The notes under the pieces are model-generated. The model was not told the DNA's origin. It was given only the letters and a program-made list of their open reading frames with translations, and searched no databases. A program made the translations under genes and the position numbers. Source: Desulfurivibrio alkaliphilus (lineage in GTDB: Bacteria > Desulfobacterota > Desulfobulbia > Desulfobulbales > Desulfurivibrionaceae). Taken from it: DNA of 32,091 nucleotides. Shown piece after piece: positions 16,510 through 25,500 of this stretch (position 1 is its first letter; each line of letters starts with the position of its first letter). The stretch lies in the NCBI GenBank assembly GCA_011048585.1, contig DSDS01000137.1, positions 1 to 32,091 on the forward strand, read 5' to 3'.

Positions 16510-16953
16510 ATGAACTCCATCCAACTGCCCCATCCGGTGACGGAATTTATGCCCCACCGACCACCGATGCTCCTGGTGGCCACCCTGCTGGAACGCGGCC
16601 GGGAGGCGGTGGTCGAGGCCACGGTGCCCGCGAAGGGCATCTGGCTTGACGAAAACTCCCGGGTGCTGCCCGAGTACTATATCGAGCTGGTCGCCCAGGC
16701 CATGGCCGCGGTCAATGGTTATGACGCCCGGCAGGCGGGGAAGGAACCCGAGGGGGGAATGCTGGTGGGGGTCGACCAATTCTCCCTGCGGGCTTTGCCC
16801 GATCCCGGCCGTACGGTTTGGATCGATGTCGCCAAAACCTTTGAGTTCGGGGCGGTCAAGATCGTCAACGGATCGGTGCGTGATGCCGGCGGCAAACTGG
16901 CCGAGGTCAAGCTTAAAATCTGGTCGGGCGACCTGCCGGGGGGGAACCCATGA
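16510..16953 (+). CDS. Hot-dog 3-hydroxyacyl-ACP dehydratase (ApeP-like)
   Basis: A 147-residue hot-dog protein. The N-terminal FMPHRPPMLLV motif places His16 at the dehydratase His position, and the EYYIELVAQAMAAVNGYDAR segment corresponds to the central hot-dog helix with its acidic residue. This is the form annotated as 3-hydroxyacyl-ACP dehydratase in APE clusters (ApeP), which pairs with a second hot-dog subunit, ApeI; a candidate partner is at 20609. It removes water from beta-hydroxyacyl-ACP without later enoyl reduction, leaving conjugated double bonds. ATG 16510 follows AAAAGGA. A GTG at 16471 would add 13 Pro-rich residues and is less likely. The stop overlaps the next start by 4 bp. 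Confidence 0.85.
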   Translation: MNSIQLPHPVTEFMPHRPPMLLVATLLERGREAVVEATVPAKGIWLDENSRVLPEYYIELVAQAMAAVNGYDARQAGKEPEGGMLVGVDQFSLRALPDPGRTVWIDVAKTFEFGAVKIVNGSVRDAGGKLAEVKLKIWSGDLPGGNP

Positions 16954-17591
16954 TCCTGGCCCGGCCCATAAGGGGGCTGTTCCTGCTGCTCTGTTTTTTG
17001 CTGCCGGCGGCACCCGCCACGGCCACCGGCGAAGATCCAGCCGCTCTGCTGCGGGAGCTGGAAGCCACCGCCGCCAAAGTCCGCAACCTCTCCTGCTCCT
17101 TTACCCAGGAGAAGCAACTGGCCCTTTTCGCCCGCCCGGTAATCTTCCACGGCACCCTCCATCTGGCCAGACCCGATCGTTTGCGCTGGGAATTTACCCG
17201 CCCGGTGCCTTCGGTCCTGATTTTCAAGGGGGAGAGCGGCCTGCGCTGCGCCGAGGGCCAAACCACCCGCTTCGACCTCAACAGCGATCCGATCACGCGG
17301 ATGGTGGCCCACCAGCTCTGGCTCTGGCTGGGCGGAGATTATGCCAAGCTGGCGGCCGAGTACCATCTCACCCTGGCCGCCCCCCACACCTTGCTGGTTG
17401 AACCCCAAAACCGGAAAATCGGCGAGTTTGTCGCCTCGGTCACCATCACTTTCGACCCGGCCTCCCTGCAGCCAAGGCAGGTGAAAATTGCCGAACCCGG
17501 CGGCGACACGACCACCATCTCCTTCCACGCCTACCAACTCGATGCCCCCCTTGATGAAAATCTTTTCAACCGTTGCGACAGCCGTGAGTAA
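16950..17591 (+). CDS. LolA-like outer-membrane lipid(oprotein) carrier protein
   Basis: A 213-residue periplasmic protein. A signal peptide occupies about residues 1-26 (hydrophobic core GLFLLLCFLLPA, ending ATA). The mature part has the LolA-type pattern: VRNLSCSFTQEKQL, GTLHLARPDRLRWEFTRP, then repeated beta strands ending in ISFHAYQLDAPLDENLF. Related LolA paralogues occur in APE clusters next to an MMPL exporter, where they are thought to carry the product across the periplasm. The ATG overlaps the dehydratase stop by 4 bp and the end overlaps the exporter gene, which suits a joint transport function. Confidence 0.85.
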   Translation: MILARPIRGLFLLLCFLLPAAPATATGEDPAALLRELEATAAKVRNLSCSFTQEKQLALFARPVIFHGTLHLARPDRLRWEFTRPVPSVLIFKGESGLRCAEGQTTRFDLNSDPITRMVAHQLWLWLGGDYAKLAAEYHLTLAAPHTLLVEPQNRKIGEFVASVTITFDPASLQPRQVKIAEPGGDTTTISFHAYQLDAPLDENLFNRCDSRE

Positions 17592-19968
17592 ACCTTCGCT
17601 GCCGTGGCCCTGGCTGCTGGTGCTGCTGATTGTGGCGGCCGGCACCTGGCAGGCTTTCAAGCTGGAGATCAACGACGACGCCCTGGATCTTTTACCCGGA
17701 GAGGCGGTCCGCGGCGACATTGCCCTGCTGCAGCAGCTGGGCCTGGTGGACCGCCTCTTTATCACCCTGACCCATGACCCCGCCCGCTACCCGGATGGGG
17801 AAGCAACGCTCAGCGCCCTGAAAGCCAGCGCCTTGGGAGTCGGGGAGGCCATGGCGGCGGCCCCGCTGTTCACCGAAGTGATCTACCGTTTTCCCCCCGA
17901 TTTTGAACTGGCCCTTTTCCAGGAACTTGAGCCCCACCTGCCCACCCTGCTCAGTGAGGATGAACTGACCGCCCTGACCCCTCGACTGGCCGAGCAGCAA
18001 CTGACCCGAACCCTAAAGACCAACTTTGCCCGCCTCAACAGTCCGGCCGGTTTTATCCTCAAAAACCAGGTCCAGCGTGATCCCCTGGGCCTGATGGGCC
18101 TGGTGCTGCAAAAACTGTCCCATCTTGAAAGCGGCTTCACCGGCTCCATCAGCGACGGCTTTTTCCTCAGCGATAATCGCCGCAGCATCCTCCTGCTGGC
18201 GGAAAGCGGCAGATCGCTGACCGACTCCAGCGGGGCCAGGGAGGTGGCCCGGCAGCTGGCGAAGATCATGGACGACAACCTGGCCGCCGGGGTGGAGTGG
18301 CGGGTAATCGGCTCCCTGCCCCACACCCTGGCCAATGCCGACTCCGTTCAGCGCGACCTGCGGCTGCTTCTGCCGGTGGCCACCATCCTCCTCTTTACCA
18401 TGCTGATCTTTACCCTGCGGGACTGGCGGGCTTTTCTGGTGCTGGGCATCCCCTTCCTGGCTGCTCCGGCCGCCATCGCGGTGATGGGAATGATCCATGG
18501 CCGGGTCAGCGCCTTGGCTCTGGGTTTCGGGATCGTCCTGATCGGCATCGCCGTTGACTTTGCCGTGCATATCTATCTGGCCCTGGTCGGCGCGGAGGGC
18601 GACAGCAAACAGATCAAGCAGTTGCTGTTGCGGCCCGTGGTCCTGGCCACCCTGACCACCGCCGGGGTTTTCATCATCCTGCTCTTTTCCGAAGTCCCCT
18701 CCCATCGCCAGATGGCCTCCCTCTCCCTGAGCGGCATTCTCCTGGCGGTGATCTTCTCCTGGCTGCTGCTGCCCACCATCGTTCACCCCGGGCGAAGAAG
18801 GGAGCGCCCGGCCCCCTGGTTCCGGGTGCCGAACATCACCTCGCTACCGGGGCGGCTTGCGGCTCTGGCCCTGTGGGGCTCCCTGCTGGCCGCCGGAGTG
18901 CTCTCCTGGCCGCAACTGACTTACAATGGCGACCTGCAGGTGCTGGACGCCCCCGACCCCAAAGTACTCGCCGATGAAGAGCACTTCCGCGCCACCTGGC
19001 GGGAGCGGGGGGACCAGGCCTTTGTGGTGGCGGCCGGCTCCACCCTGGAACAGGCTCTCGAGCGGAATTTCATCGTCTATCAGCACCTGGGGCAAACCGA
19101 CTCCCTGCGGTTTCAGAGCCTGGCTCCGCTGCTCCCCGGGCCGGCGGCCCAACAGCGGCAACTGACCGCCTGGAACGATTTCTGGCATTCCCACTCCGAG
19201 GAGTTCCTACCCCGGTTCAACAAGGCCGCGGCGGCGGCCGGCTTCGCCCCCGAAGCCTTTAAACCCTTCCTCCAGCGACTCAACGCCCCACCGGCGGCTT
19301 CCAGTCCGGAAAAAATTCTCCAGGGGCCGCTGCAACCCCTGCTGGCCACCATGGTAAGGTGGCCCAACCGGTCAACCGCCGGCAACAGAGCGGATATTCT
19401 GCTGTTGACCACGGTGGAACCGGCGGCCGAAGCCCTTCCTCTGCTGCTGGCCCTGGAGGCTGAACATCCCGGGATCACCGTACTCGCCAACCAGAAGTGG
19501 CGGCGGCAGGTGGAGGAGCTGATGCGCCACGATATGGTGGTCCTGGTCAGCGGAGCCGCCCTCCTGATCGGCCTGCTGGCCCTGCTGGCCTTCAAAAAAC
19601 CCCGGCTGGTGCTGGCCGTGCTGGCCCCGGTCCTGTCGGCCCTGGCCGCCATGATCATCTTCAGCCGGCTGACCAGCGGCGAACTCAACATGATGCATCT
19701 TTTAATGGGAATCATGGTGATCGGCCTGAGCGTGGATTACGGGATTTTCGTGGTCTGCGCCCGGGGGGGGCGGCTGGAGGGCAAAACTTTTCTGGCGGTT
19801 TCCATTTGCGCCGCCAGTTCGCTGCTCAGTTTCGGGGTCTTGGCCTTTGCTCAGCACCCCGCCCTCCACTCCCTGGGGGTGACCGTGCTTTGCGGCATCG
19901 GCCTGGCCTGGCCCACGGCGCTGTTGATCTCGCCCATTCTGGCCGGCAACGGCTACCAGGAACGCTAG
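17554..19968 (+). CDS. MMPL/RND-family lipid exporter
   Basis: An inner-membrane transporter of about 800 residues with the duplicated MMPL layout: one N-terminal membrane helix (WLLVLLIVAAGTWQ), a large periplasmic domain, a bundle of helices (LLPVATILLFTMLIFTL through GILLAVIFSWLLL), then a second helix, periplasmic domain and helix bundle (MVVLVSGAALLIGLLALLA to the end). GIAVDFAVH and GLSVDYGIF, with Asp in the membrane helices, are the expected proton-relay segments. It is the export step of APE-type pathways, beside LolA and a DUF3261 lipoprotein. ATG 17554 overlaps the LolA gene by 38 bp; GTG 17584, with an 8-bp overlap, fits the style of this operon equally well. Confidence 0.88.
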   Translation: MKIFSTVATAVSKPSLPWPWLLVLLIVAAGTWQAFKLEINDDALDLLPGEAVRGDIALLQQLGLVDRLFITLTHDPARYPDGEATLSALKASALGVGEAMAAAPLFTEVIYRFPPDFELALFQELEPHLPTLLSEDELTALTPRLAEQQLTRTLKTNFARLNSPAGFILKNQVQRDPLGLMGLVLQKLSHLESGFTGSISDGFFLSDNRRSILLLAESGRSLTDSSGAREVARQLAKIMDDNLAAGVEWRVIGSLPHTLANADSVQRDLRLLLPVATILLFTMLIFTLRDWRAFLVLGIPFLAAPAAIAVMGMIHGRVSALALGFGIVLIGIAVDFAVHIYLALVGAEGDSKQIKQLLLRPVVLATLTTAGVFIILLFSEVPSHRQMASLSLSGILLAVIFSWLLLPTIVHPGRRRERPAPWFRVPNITSLPGRLAALALWGSLLAAGVLSWPQLTYNGDLQVLDAPDPKVLADEEHFRATWRERGDQAFVVAAGSTLEQALERNFIVYQHLGQTDSLRFQSLAPLLPGPAAQQRQLTAWNDFWHSHSEEFLPRFNKAAAAAGFAPEAFKPFLQRLNAPPAASSPEKILQGPLQPLLATMVRWPNRSTAGNRADILLLTTVEPAAEALPLLLALEAEHPGITVLANQKWRRQVEELMRHDMVVLVSGAALLIGLLALLAFKKPRLVLAVLAPVLSALAAMIIFSRLTSGELNMMHLLMGIMVIGLSVDYGIFVVCARGGRLEGKTFLAVSICAASSLLSFGVLAFAQHPALHSLGVTVLCGIGLAWPTALLISPILAGNGYQER

Positions 19969-20553
19969 ATGGGAAGGTTACTCCGCCCGCTCACGCCACT
20001 GCTGCTGCTGCTCGGCCTGGTGGCCGCCTGCGCCCTGCCGGTCCGGTCGCCGGTCAGCGAGCCGGACCACCCGCCGGCCGCTTCGGCAGAGGGCGGGGAA
20101 CAGCTTTGGCGGATCAAGATCCTGCGGGGAGGAGAGACCCAATTTGCCGGCCTGCTCGGCACCAGAATGGAGGACGACGGGCTCTACTATGTCCTGCTGG
20201 ACGGCTCGGGAGTGACCCTGCTTGAAGCCCGACTGAGCGCCGGCGGCGAGTACCAGCCTATCCGGGAGCTGAAGATATTTCGCGACCACCGGCTGCCGGG
20301 GTTCCTGGCCCAATCCCTGCGGCGGATCTTTCTGCTGCAGCCGGCCGCCGCGCCCTGCGACCGCAACCTGTTGCTGCGCTTTTGCCAGCAGGAAGCCAGC
20401 GCTCAAGGGATGAAGAAGTTCGCCAAACTCGGCCCCCTGCCCCTCTGGAGGGTGGAGTACACCGGCCAACCGGCAACTTTAGCCGTCAACTGGACGGGAA
20501 TTGCTTTCACAAATCCCTGGCTCCGGGTAACATTACTCCTTACCAGAGAGTAA
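19969..20553 (+). CDS. DUF3261 outer-membrane-type lipoprotein
   Basis: A 194-residue predicted lipoprotein. The signal sequence ends in a lipobox, LVAAC, with Cys21 as the lipidation site; the residues after it are not Asp, consistent with outer-membrane sorting. The body (GLYYVLLDGSGVTLLEARL, LAQSLRRIFLLQPA) matches DUF3261 proteins, which recur in APE clusters directly after the exporter. A role in receiving or inserting the exported lipid is likely but unproven for the family. The ATG begins on the base after the MMPL stop. 55 bp follow before the next gene. Confidence 0.82.
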   Translation: MGRLLRPLTPLLLLLGLVAACALPVRSPVSEPDHPPAASAEGGEQLWRIKILRGGETQFAGLLGTRMEDDGLYYVLLDGSGVTLLEARLSAGGEYQPIRELKIFRDHRLPGFLAQSLRRIFLLQPAAAPCDRNLLLRFCQQEASAQGMKKFAKLGPLPLWRVEYTGQPATLAVNWTGIAFTNPWLRVTLLLTRE

Positions 20554-20608
20554 TCGACAATTTATCGACCCTGGTGAACACTTACCACCAGAGATTAGGA
20601 GAGGATTG
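20554..20608 (+). other. Intra-operon spacer with short hairpin and hexamer repeat
   Basis: This 55-bp gap is the longest between genes of the second module. It holds a direct repeat ATCGAC (20553-20558 and 20564-20569, one helical turn apart) and a small inverted repeat CTGGTG/CACCAG (20571-20576, 20586-20591) with a 9-base loop. The ribosome binding site AGGAGAGG for the next gene follows at 20598-20605. No T-run follows the hairpin, so it is not a standard terminator. It could be an mRNA processing or stability element; this is weak evidence. Confidence 0.25.
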
Positions 20609-20995
20609 ATGCCGGCGATTGAAGAGTCGCTACACAACTCCCTGCGCCGGTGGCAACGGGAACAGCGGGAGGGAGAGATCGCCGCGACCGGAGAATTCAG
20701 CTTCGCTCCCACCTTTCCCGCCTTCAACGGTCATTTTCCCGGGCAGCCGATCCTGCCGGCGGTGGTTCAATTGGCCGCGGTGCGCCATCTGGCGGAGCTG
20801 GCGATGGGTGAGAAACTCAGCCCCGGGGGCTGCCGCAACGTAAAATTCCGCAGCGCGGTCCGGCCCGATGACCTTATCCGGGCCGCCATCGTCCTTAAAC
20901 CCCAAGGGCCGGGCTGGCAGGCGAATTTCTCCCTGCAACGGGCCGGAGAAACGGTGGCCGACGGAACCATCGACCTCTCTTCGGCACACCGGTAA
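20609..20995 (+). CDS. Hot-dog dehydratase subunit (ApeI-like)
   Basis: A 128-residue FabA/FabZ-type hot-dog protein with the motif NGHFPGQPILPAVVQL; His42 is the usual catalytic base. The acidic residue expected six positions after the conserved Pro (Glu in FabZ) is Ala56. It may therefore depend on its partner, probably the ApeP-like protein at 16510, to complete an active site, or be mainly structural. ATG 20609 has a strong ribosome binding site (AGGAGAGG). The next gene starts 8 bp downstream. It belongs to the polyene elongation cycle. Confidence 0.82.
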   Translation: MPAIEESLHNSLRRWQREQREGEIAATGEFSFAPTFPAFNGHFPGQPILPAVVQLAAVRHLAELAMGEKLSPGGCRNVKFRSAVRPDDLIRAAIVLKPQGPGWQANFSLQRAGETVADGTIDLSSAHR

Positions 20996-21003
20996 CCTTT
21001 GCC

Positions 21004-21474
21004 ATGGGCCTGCTGAAAAAATATTTCCCCATCGATCCGGGCGCTCCCCCTCCCCTTACCGCCACCATCACCAGACGGGTGCGTTTCGAAGAGGTGGACA
21101 TGCTGAGAATTGTCTGGCACGGTCGCTACCCCAGCTACTTCGAAGATGGCCGCATCGCCTCCGGCGACCGCTACGGCTTGAGTTACCGCCAATTTATCGA
21201 TCACGGGGTTCTCGCGCCCATCGTCCAGATGCAGATCGACTACAAAGCTCCCCTCATCTTCGATGAAGAGATCACCATCGCGGCAACCCTGCACTGGAAT
21301 GACGCCGTGCGGCTGGACTACAGCTATCTGATCAGCGGCGCGGACGGCCGGGTGGCGGCCAGCGGCTGCACCGTCCAACTGCTGACCGATCCCCAAGGCG
21401 GCCTGATGCTGACCCATCCCGAGTGGATTGCAGCGTTCAGGGAAAAATGGCGGCGAGGCATTCTGGCACCATGA
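21004..21474 (+). CDS. 4HBT-fold acyl thioesterase (YbgC/ApeK-like)
   Basis: A 156-residue hot-dog thioesterase. The N-terminal block VRFEEVDMLRIVWHGRYPSY with Asp32 and the following FEDGR match the 4-hydroxybenzoyl-CoA thioesterase/YbgC pattern (D...vyh..Y..yfE..R). It hydrolyses acyl-thioesters on CoA or ACP. In APE clusters a thioesterase (ApeK) is thought to release or proof-read chains. The stop overlaps the start of the last ketosynthase by 4 bp, which fits an editing or release role next to a condensing enzyme. Confidence 0.87.
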   Translation: MGLLKKYFPIDPGAPPPLTATITRRVRFEEVDMLRIVWHGRYPSYFEDGRIASGDRYGLSYRQFIDHGVLAPIVQMQIDYKAPLIFDEEITIAATLHWNDAVRLDYSYLISGADGRVAASGCTVQLLTDPQGGLMLTHPEWIAAFREKWRRGILAP

Positions 21475-22577
21475 GTACGATTGTCGTCAGCATGACAGGA
21501 GTGGAAACGGCCCTGGGCAACGGCGAGGCGACCTGGCAGGGCCTGCTGGCCGGTCGTTCGGGTTTGCGAACCGACCCGCGGGCGGGCTTGTCCGATTCCC
21601 GGCCGGTGGGGATGGTGGCCGAGCTGCCGGCCCCCATCGGCACCGACAAACGGCTCCGAGCCCTGCTGGACCGGCTGCTGGCCACCATTCCGATCCTTCC
21701 CCCCCAAACCGCCCTTTTCTGCGCGACCACCAAGGGGGCGGTCGATGAACTGCTCGACGGACCGGGGCCCTGGCCGGGCCAGCCCCAGACCTTAAGCGGA
21801 TATCTCGGTCGGCAACTGGGCCTGGGCGGCAGCGACCATCTGGTAACCAGCGGAGCCTGCGCCTCGGGCACCATCGCCGTCATGCAGGCCGCCACGCGCC
21901 TGCAAGCCGGAGCCTGTCCGGCCGCCCTGGTGATCGGAGTGGATCTTCTCAGCCGTTTCGTCCTGGAGGGATTCGCCAGTCTCCAAGCCCTTTCCGCCAA
22001 CGGTTGCCGACCCTTCGACGCCGCCAGGGACGGCCTCTCCCTGGGCGAGGGGGGCGGCTGGATCCTGCTCACCACCGCCGCCGAGGCCGCCAACCGGCAG
22101 TGGCCGATCCTGGCACAACTCGCCGGCTTCGGCATCTCCTGCGATGCCTCCCACATTACCGCCCCCTGCCGCCACGCCAGCGGCCTGATCAGAACCCTGC
22201 AACAGGCAACCGCCAATGGCCGAAAAAAGGTCGGCGGGATCAATGCCCACGGCACCGGGACATCGTATAACGACGCCATGGAGTTGCTGGCCTTCTCTCG
22301 GGTCTGGGAGAGCCCCCCTCCGGTCCACTCGGTCAAAGGGGCTATCGGTCACTGCCTGGGGGCAGCCGGGGTGATCGAAGCGGCCATTGCCGTCCGCAGC
22401 CTCACAGAAGGCGTGCTGCCACCCACCGTGGGTCTCCGCCAGGGGGAAAACGCCGCCATCCCCATGCACGGCAACACCCCCCTACCCCTGACCGCCCCCT
22501 CGATAATCAGCTGCAACTCGGGTTTCGGCGGCATCAATGCCGCCCTGCTCTTCAGCAAGGATTCCGGGTCGCGATAA
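21471..22577 (+). CDS. Beta-ketoacyl-ACP synthase with shortened N-terminus
   Basis: A 368-residue ketosynthase with an intact triad: Cys130 in TSGACASGT, His260 in INAHGTGTSYND and His294 in KGAIGHCLGAAG. The Cys lies about 35 residues earlier than in the other ketosynthases here, because the region between the N-terminal strand and the nucleophile is trimmed. ATG 21471 overlaps the thioesterase stop by 4 bp. It is the last gene of the plus-strand run and occupies the place of the extra ketosynthase (ApeR-like) of APE clusters; it could do the first condensation onto the starter. It converges with the sensor gene, with 17 bp between stops and no clear terminator. Confidence 0.9.
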   Translation: MSTIVVSMTGVETALGNGEATWQGLLAGRSGLRTDPRAGLSDSRPVGMVAELPAPIGTDKRLRALLDRLLATIPILPPQTALFCATTKGAVDELLDGPGPWPGQPQTLSGYLGRQLGLGGSDHLVTSGACASGTIAVMQAATRLQAGACPAALVIGVDLLSRFVLEGFASLQALSANGCRPFDAARDGLSLGEGGGWILLTTAAEAANRQWPILAQLAGFGISCDASHITAPCRHASGLIRTLQQATANGRKKVGGINAHGTGTSYNDAMELLAFSRVWESPPPVHSVKGAIGHCLGAAGVIEAAIAVRSLTEGVLPPTVGLRQGENAAIPMHGNTPLPLTAPSIISCNSGFGGINAALLFSKDSGSR

Positions 22578-22594
22578 AACCGGGCCAGGGCTCT

Positions 22595-25500
22595 TTATCC
22601 GGCCGGGCCGACCCCCCAGGTTTTACTCCACTGGAACCCCTTCTCCTGAAAGAGGCGGACACAGGCAGCCACCACGGCCGGGTCATAGCGGCCACCCTGA
22701 TGCTCCCGGATCTCCTGGATCGCTTTTTCCAGTTGCAGGGCCGGGCGGTAGGGACGGTGATTGGTGATCGCTTCCACTACGTCGGCCACCGCGATGATCC
22801 GCGCCTCGAGGATGATCTCCTCGCCGCGCAAATTCTTAGGATAGCCGCTTCCATCCAACCGTTCATGGTGCTGGACCACCATCTCGGCCACCGGCCAGGG
22901 GAAATCAACCCCCTTGATGATCTCATAACCCACCTCGGAGTGGGTGCGAATGAAGCGAAACTCCAACTCGTCAAGCTCTCCCGGCCGGTTCAACAGTTCC
23001 GCCGGAACATAAATCTTGCCGATATCATGGATCATCGCCCCGAGACGCAAACCTTCGATGCGCTGCTCATCAAGCCCCATCTCCCGGGCGATGGCCACCG
23101 CCAGCTCCGCCACCCGCTGCTGGTGGCCGGCGGTATAGGGGTCCCGTTTTTCAATGGTGGTGGCAATGGCCTGGATCGTCTGCACCAGGCTGCGCTGCAG
23201 ACGCTCGGTCAATTGCTGCCGCCCCTGCTCGGCCTCTTTTCGTTTCGAGATATCGAAGATGCTGGCCCGACACTCCACGATCCGGTCCTCATCGTCGAAA
23301 ACCGGCTGAGCGGTGAGGCTGATCCAGATGGCCTCACCGTTTTTGCGCCTGACCTGCAGTTCCTGGTCCTTGAGTTGAGCCCCCCGGCTGAAATGGCGGA
23401 ACAGGGACTCGGCCCGGGCCAGACCGTTTGCCCCGGGGGGGAACAGGGCGAACAGCGAACTGCCAACCAGTTCCGACCTCTGATAGCCCAGCATCAGGAT
23501 AGCCGCTTCGTTGACCTGGATGATGATGCCGTCCTGCAAACGCAGCAAAAGATAACCCGCCGGCGCGTGTTCGAAAAGATCCTGAAACCGGGCTTCGCTG
23601 GCCGCCAGATCGCGGACCGCCGCCTCACGTTCGCCGCGAATCCGCAGCATATGGATGCCAAAGGCGAGATCATCAGCCAGCTCGCTGAGCAGCACCACCT
23701 CGTGGGTGTCGAAGGCATTGGGTTCGGCGGCATAAATGGAGAGGGCGCCGTACAACTCCTCCCCATTAAACAGGGGCAGGGCAATTACCGAGGCATAACC
23801 CCGCTCCAGGGCCTCGTCGCGCCAGGGGGCGAAATTCGGGTCGTTTCGCAGGTCGCGGGAGGTAACGGCCTGACGCCGGACAATGGCGATTCCGGTTGGC
23901 CCCCGGCCATGGGGTTCATCGGCCCAGGTTGTCGGTACCGCCCGCAGAAAGCCCTCCTCGCGGCCGGCGTGGGCCACCGGCCTTACCGTTTGCCCTTGAT
24001 CGGCCTGGATATAACCAACCCAGGCCATCTGGTAACCGCCGGTTTCCACCAGAATCCGGCAGACGTCGTTAAGCAGGCCAGACTCGTCAACGGCCCGAAC
24101 CAGCGCCTCATTGCCCCGGCTGATGGTGCGCAGGGACCGGTTCAACCGTTGCAGTTCCAAGGCAAAACGGCGCAACTCGGTTTGATCCTCTAAAATATGA
24201 ATGGAGTGGCGGTAACTCCCGTCGGCCCGGCGAATCCCGAAGGAGCGGGACACCAGGACCTCGCCCTGGGGCAGGGTTACTTTGTCGCCACCCACCTGGC
24301 TGAGCTTTTCCGGAAAGTCCCGGCAGGATGGCAACGGCTGGGAGAGCGGGGGGAAAACTTCGTAATAGATTCGGCCCCGCAACTCCTCCAGGGGCAGACC
24401 GGTCCGCCGAACATAGGCGGGGTTGGCGTGGACGATCCGGTGATTGCGATCATGGATGAAGATCGGATCCTGAATGGCATCGAAGGCGTCGTTCCAGTCC
24501 CGGTGGGCCATCTCGATGCGGCGCCGGCTCTCTTCCAACTCAACATTGGCCTGCTCCAGCTCGGCGGTGCGTTGCCGCACCCGCTCCTCGAGATGATCCC
24601 GGGCCTCCCGCAACTCCTGCTCCGACTTTTGCAAGTCTCGGGTGCGCTCTTCAACCCGCTGTTCGAGTTCCCGGTTGTAGAGGCGTAACTGCTCCTTTTT
24701 TTCCCTCAGGCTTGCGGCCATACTGTAGGCCGCCGCGGTCAGTTCAGCCAACTCATCCTTGTGCTGAAAAAATTTTATTTTCCCGCCCGGATCGGCAGAA
24801 ATCTGCTCCCGTGCCGCTTGGGGCGGTTCCTCCTGATCGCGAAATATCTCCAGAATCCCGTGCAGGTTGGTCACCACCATGCGGTGAAAGAAAAAATTGA
24901 GCGCCAACAGCACCAGGGCCAAGCCGCTGGCGACCACCAGGAAAATCAAAGTCGCCTTTTGCCGGGCCTCGACCAGGGTCGCCGCCACCGGCACCCCCAC
25001 CGTCACCAGGCCGGCCAGTTCGCCCGCGGTTCTGCCGAAACCCAAACGATCTCCATATGTCTCAACCAGGCTCGGCGGGGCGTGCTCCGAGCGGCCGTGG
25101 CAGAGCAGACACTCCTCCTCGAAGTAGACCGGCCGGAACCGTTTAAATTTGTCCTTGCCATCAATCTTCAGCAGACCCCGCCATTCAACCTGGTCGGGGT
25201 ACTCGATGAAGTAAGCGATCATCCGCCGCTCCAGTTCGTTGACTTCATAGCGGGGGTTACGGGCATTAATCGCCACCCGGCGATAGTCATAATCCCCCAC
25301 CAGGGGGGCGAAACGCTCCATCACCGCCCGCCCCACATATGAGGTGGACATAGCCTCGGGGAGAAAATAATCCCGGCCAAACCGGCTGTACATAACCGGC
25401 CGCAGCTCTTCCCGCACGTAAGCCCGGCTGGCCTCCACCGCCGCCATTACAAGCTCCGACTGGGCGAAAGCCCTTGCCACCAGTTGTTTTTTCTCGGCCT

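Noticed and set aside
1-22577. Polyunsaturated fatty acid (Pfa) or modular type I PKS locus
   Set aside because: All condensing enzymes, ACPs, reductase and dehydratases are stand-alone type II proteins; there is no multidomain synthase.
22578-22594. Terminator between the convergent ketosynthase and sensor genes
   Set aside because: Only 17 bp separate the stops; the GC-rich GGCC pieces around do not form a clean stem followed by a T-run.
22700-24193. Long plus-strand open frame opposite the HD-GYP sensor
   Set aside because: The minus-strand protein has complete PAS, GAF and HD-GYP motifs; the plus-strand product is rich in His/Gln/Gly without domain signatures.
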